51,614 nucleotides of DNA from Bacillus sp. ISL-18 (GTDB lineage Bacteria; Bacillota; Bacilli; Bacillales; Cytobacillaceae): assembly GCF_018613415.1 (NCBI RefSeq), contig NZ_JAGGQG010000017.1:1-51614 (forward strand), in the 5' to 3' direction. Each line of letters begins with the position of its first letter. The first letter of the stretch is position 1. This document shows positions 49,695-51,614 of this stretch, in pieces. The notes under the pieces were generated by a model. The model saw only the letters and a list, made by a program, of their open reading frames with translations. It had not been told where the DNA came from and ran no database searches. The position numbers and the translations under genes were made by a program.

Positions 49695-51179
49695 ATGAGT
49701 CAGGAAGAATTAAACGACCAATTCTTGGTCAGACGTGAAAAAATGAATACAATGCGTGAAAATGGATTAGATCCATTTGGAAAGCGTTTTGACCGTTCTC
49801 ACACTACAAAAGAGTTGATTGACCAATACGCTGAATTAGAAAAAGAGGAAATTGAAGCTAAAAATGTTTCTGTTACATTAGCCGGACGGATCATGACAAA
49901 ACGCGGGAAAGGTAAGGCCGGATTTGCCAATATTCAAGAATTAACCGGTCAAATTCAAGTATATGTGCGTCAAGATGCTGTTGGTGAAGAGTCCTATAAG
50001 GTATTTGATTCAGCTGACCTTGGGGACATCATTGGGGTATCAGGCACCCTGTTTAAGACCAAAGTAGGTGAACTATCTGTAAAAGTAGACAATTTTGTAT
50101 TCCTTACAAAAGCACTTCGTCCGCTTCCAGATAAGTTTCATGGTTTGAAGGATGTAGAGCAGCGTTATCGTCAACGTTATTTAGATCTAATTATGAGTCA
50201 GGAAAGCAAGGAAACATTTATTACTAGAAGCCGAATTATCCAATCGATGCGCCGTTATCTAGATGACCATGGTTATTTAGAGGTTGAAACACCAATGATG
50301 CATGCGATTGCCGGTGGTGCTTCCGCACGCCCGTTTATTACACACCACAATGCTCTTGATATGCCTTTATTTATGAGGATAGCCATTGAACTTCACTTAA
50401 AGAGACTAATCGTTGGCGGACTTGAAAAGGTCTATGAGATTGGCCGTGTATTCAGAAATGAAGGTGTTTCTACTCGTCATAATCCTGAATTTACAATGAT
50501 TGAACTTTACGAAGCCTATGCAGATTACCGGGATATTATGAGTCTTACTGAAAACCTAATTGCCCATATTGCTCAAGAAGTTTTAGGGACAACGACTGTT
50601 CAATACGGTGACTATGAAGTAGATCTTAAACCTGAATGGAAAAGACTACACATGGTTGATGCGATAAAAGAATATACAGGAGTCGATTTCTGGAAAGAGA
50701 TGACTGTTGAAGAAGCTCGTACACTTGCTAAAGAGCATAATGTAGAAATAACAGAACACATGCTCTATGGACATATTGTTAATGAATTTTTTGAACAGCG
50801 GGTAGAAGAAAAGTTAATTCAGCCTACTTTCATTTACGGGCATCCTGTAGAGATTTCACCGCTTGCGAAGAAAAATGAAGAGGATCCACGTTTCACTGAT
50901 CGTTTTGAGTTGTTTATCGTTGCTCGTGAGCATGCAAATGCCTTTACTGAACTTAATGATCCGATTGATCAAAGAGAGCGTTTTGAGGCTCAAATAAAAG
51001 AGCGTGAACAAGGTAATGATGAAGCCCACCAAATGGACGAGGACTTTGTGGAGGCATTAGAATATGGTATGCCGCCAACAGGTGGATTAGGAATTGGTAT
51101 CGACCGCCTAGTTATGCTGTTAACTAATTCCCCATCAATCCGAGACGTACTATTATTCCCATTAATGCGTCACAAGTAA
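49695..51179 (+). CDS. lysS: lysyl-tRNA synthetase (class II)
   Basis: LysRS, 494 residues. An N-terminal OB-fold anticodon-binding domain (about 55-155, VTLAGRIMTKRGKGKAGFANI) precedes the class II core. Motif 2 is FRNEGVSTRHNPEFTMIELYEAY and motif 3 is GGLGIGIDRLVMLLTNSPSIRDVLLFP (given in part as landmarks). The ATG at 49695 follows GGAG at a slightly long distance. It is the last protein gene before the next rRNA operon, as in B. subtilis. Confidence 0.97.
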   Translation: MSQEELNDQFLVRREKMNTMRENGLDPFGKRFDRSHTTKELIDQYAELEKEEIEAKNVSVTLAGRIMTKRGKGKAGFANIQELTGQIQVYVRQDAVGEESYKVFDSADLGDIIGVSGTLFKTKVGELSVKVDNFVFLTKALRPLPDKFHGLKDVEQRYRQRYLDLIMSQESKETFITRSRIIQSMRRYLDDHGYLEVETPMMHAIAGGASARPFITHHNALDMPLFMRIAIELHLKRLIVGGLEKVYEIGRVFRNEGVSTRHNPEFTMIELYEAYADYRDIMSLTENLIAHIAQEVLGTTTVQYGDYEVDLKPEWKRLHMVDAIKEYTGVDFWKEMTVEEARTLAKEHNVEITEHMLYGHIVNEFFEQRVEEKLIQPTFIYGHPVEISPLAKKNEEDPRFTDRFELFIVAREHANAFTELNDPIDQRERFEAQIKEREQGNDEAHQMDEDFVEALEYGMPPTGGLGIGIDRLVMLLTNSPSIRDVLLFPLMRHK

Positions 51180-51189
51180 GGAATTTAAA

Positions 51190-51217
51190 AGTGCCAGAGT
51201 AGTCTGGTGCTTTTTTT
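51190..51217 (+). terminator. lysS terminator
   Basis: AGTGCCAGA pairs with TCTGGTGCT (two G-U pairs), followed by TTTTTTTG. Confidence 0.85.
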
Positions 51218-51259
51218 GTTTATAAAAAAGAAAGAATATTTTTACTTTGAAAAAAGGTG

Positions 51260-51288
51260 TTGCAACCACCGTCAAATGGTGGTATATT
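51260..51288 (+). promoter_or_regulatory. rRNA operon promoter P1
   Basis: TTGCAA (51260-51265), a 17-base spacer, TATATT (51283-51288). The spacer itself carries the dyad ACCACC / GGTGGT. P1 lies 82 bases upstream of P2, the usual tandem layout of Bacillus rRNA operons. Confidence 0.7.
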
Positions 51289-51341
51289 ATTATCTGTTGC
51301 TGCGAGACAGTAACACGAAAGAAAAAAGATTTAAAAGGTTG

Positions 51342-51370
51342 TTGACATTACGTTAATAACTTGGTAAGAT
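51342..51370 (+). promoter_or_regulatory. rRNA operon promoter P2
   Basis: TTGACA (51342-51347), a 17-base spacer, TAAGAT (51365-51370). The start point is expected near 51377, about 120 bases before mature 16S rRNA. Confidence 0.82.
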
Positions 51371-51400
51371 GATAAAGTCGCTTTTGGGCGATAGAAAAAT

Positions 51401-51412
51401 TGCTCTTTGAAA
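51401..51412 (+). promoter_or_regulatory. boxA antitermination element
   Basis: TGCTCTTTGAAA matches the boxA core (TGCTCTTTA-like) in the rRNA leader, where the Nus factors assemble. It is followed by ACTAAACAAAC, the common Bacillus leader sequence. Confidence 0.8.
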
Positions 51413-51497
51413 ACTAAACAAACAAAAACGTCAACAAACAATAATATTAGTTTCTATTATGAAACTAAGCCAACGTAACAAATTGAGCTAAATCAAC

Positions 51498-51614
51498 TTT
51501 CTTGGAGAGTTTGATCCTGGCTCAGGACGAACGCTGGCGGCGTGCCTAATACATGCAAGTCGAGCGAAACAACAGGAGCTTGCTCCTGTTGTTTAGCGGC
51601 GGACGGGTGAGTAA
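51498..51614 (+). rRNA. rrs: 16S ribosomal RNA (5' part, cut by the window end)
   Basis: The conserved 5' end GGAGAGTTTGATCCTGGCTC starts at 51504, and the mature 5' end should be at about 51498. The sequence continues through GACGAACGCTGGCGGCGTGC and helix 6 (GGAGCTTGCTCC) to the edge. Only about 117 of roughly 1550 bases are inside the window. Confidence 0.97.

Overview
This window is a 51.6 kb piece of a low-GC Firmicute chromosome, almost certainly a spore-forming Bacillaceae. It starts with a 5S rRNA gene and ends in the first bases of a 16S rRNA gene on the same strand. Gene order between them follows the csfB-to-lysS region of Bacillus subtilis, on the origin-proximal right arm, almost gene for gene. 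Proteins such as AbrB, SspF, Veg, SpoVG, SpoVT, SpoIIE, Fin and CsfB place it in Bacillaceae. The exact genus (a Neobacillus or Mesobacillus-like species is plausible) cannot be fixed by eye.

Layout. 1-600: 5S rRNA, its terminator, and the anti-sigma gene csfB. 650-7340: yaaO, tmk, darA, holB, ricT, yabA, trmN6, yazA and rsmI, tightly packed and often overlapping. 7340-8380: a structured GC-rich repeat, the only minus-strand gene (abrB) and the divergent abrB/metS control region. 8380-16210: metS, a parS site, yabD (TatD), yabE, rnmV, ksgA, yabG, veg and sspF. 16500-23140: ispE, purR, ridA, spoVG, glmU, prs, ctc and pth. 23270-33380: fin, mfd, spoVT, yabM, yabN, rqcP, yabP, yabQ, divIC and yabR. 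33850-42510: spoIIE, yabS, yabT, tilS, hprT and ftsH. 42620-51180: coaX, hslO, yacD, cysK, folP, folB, folK, yazB, dusB and lysS. The window closes with tandem rRNA promoters, boxA and the 16S start.

How the genes work together. The region mixes essential housekeeping with sporulation control. Housekeeping covers thymidylate and PRPP supply, replication clamp loading, rRNA/tRNA maturation, Met and Lys charging, isoprenoid and peptidoglycan precursors, folate, cysteine, CoA, FtsH proteolysis and cell division. Sporulation genes include csfB, fin, spoIIE, spoVG, spoVT, sspF, yabG, yabP and yabQ. Promoter-like sequences for sigma-A, sigma-H, sigma-F, sigma-G and sigma-K lie in front of the genes expected to use them. 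Spo0A boxes lie downstream of the abrB promoter, and the spoIIE promoter has the unusual 21-bp spacer.

Departures from the B. subtilis layout (compared from memory) are few. xpaC-yaaN is absent between csfB and yaaO, yaaR between darA and holB, pabBAC between cysK and folP, and the tRNA pair between yabR and spoIIE. The least explained material is intergenic. Two repeat families have stems that differ between copies by compensatory changes. A nested hairpin covers the yabP ribosome binding site. yabE has no AUG, GUG or UUG at a normal distance from its strong Shine-Dalgarno. No phage, insertion sequence, CRISPR array or horizontally acquired island was seen.
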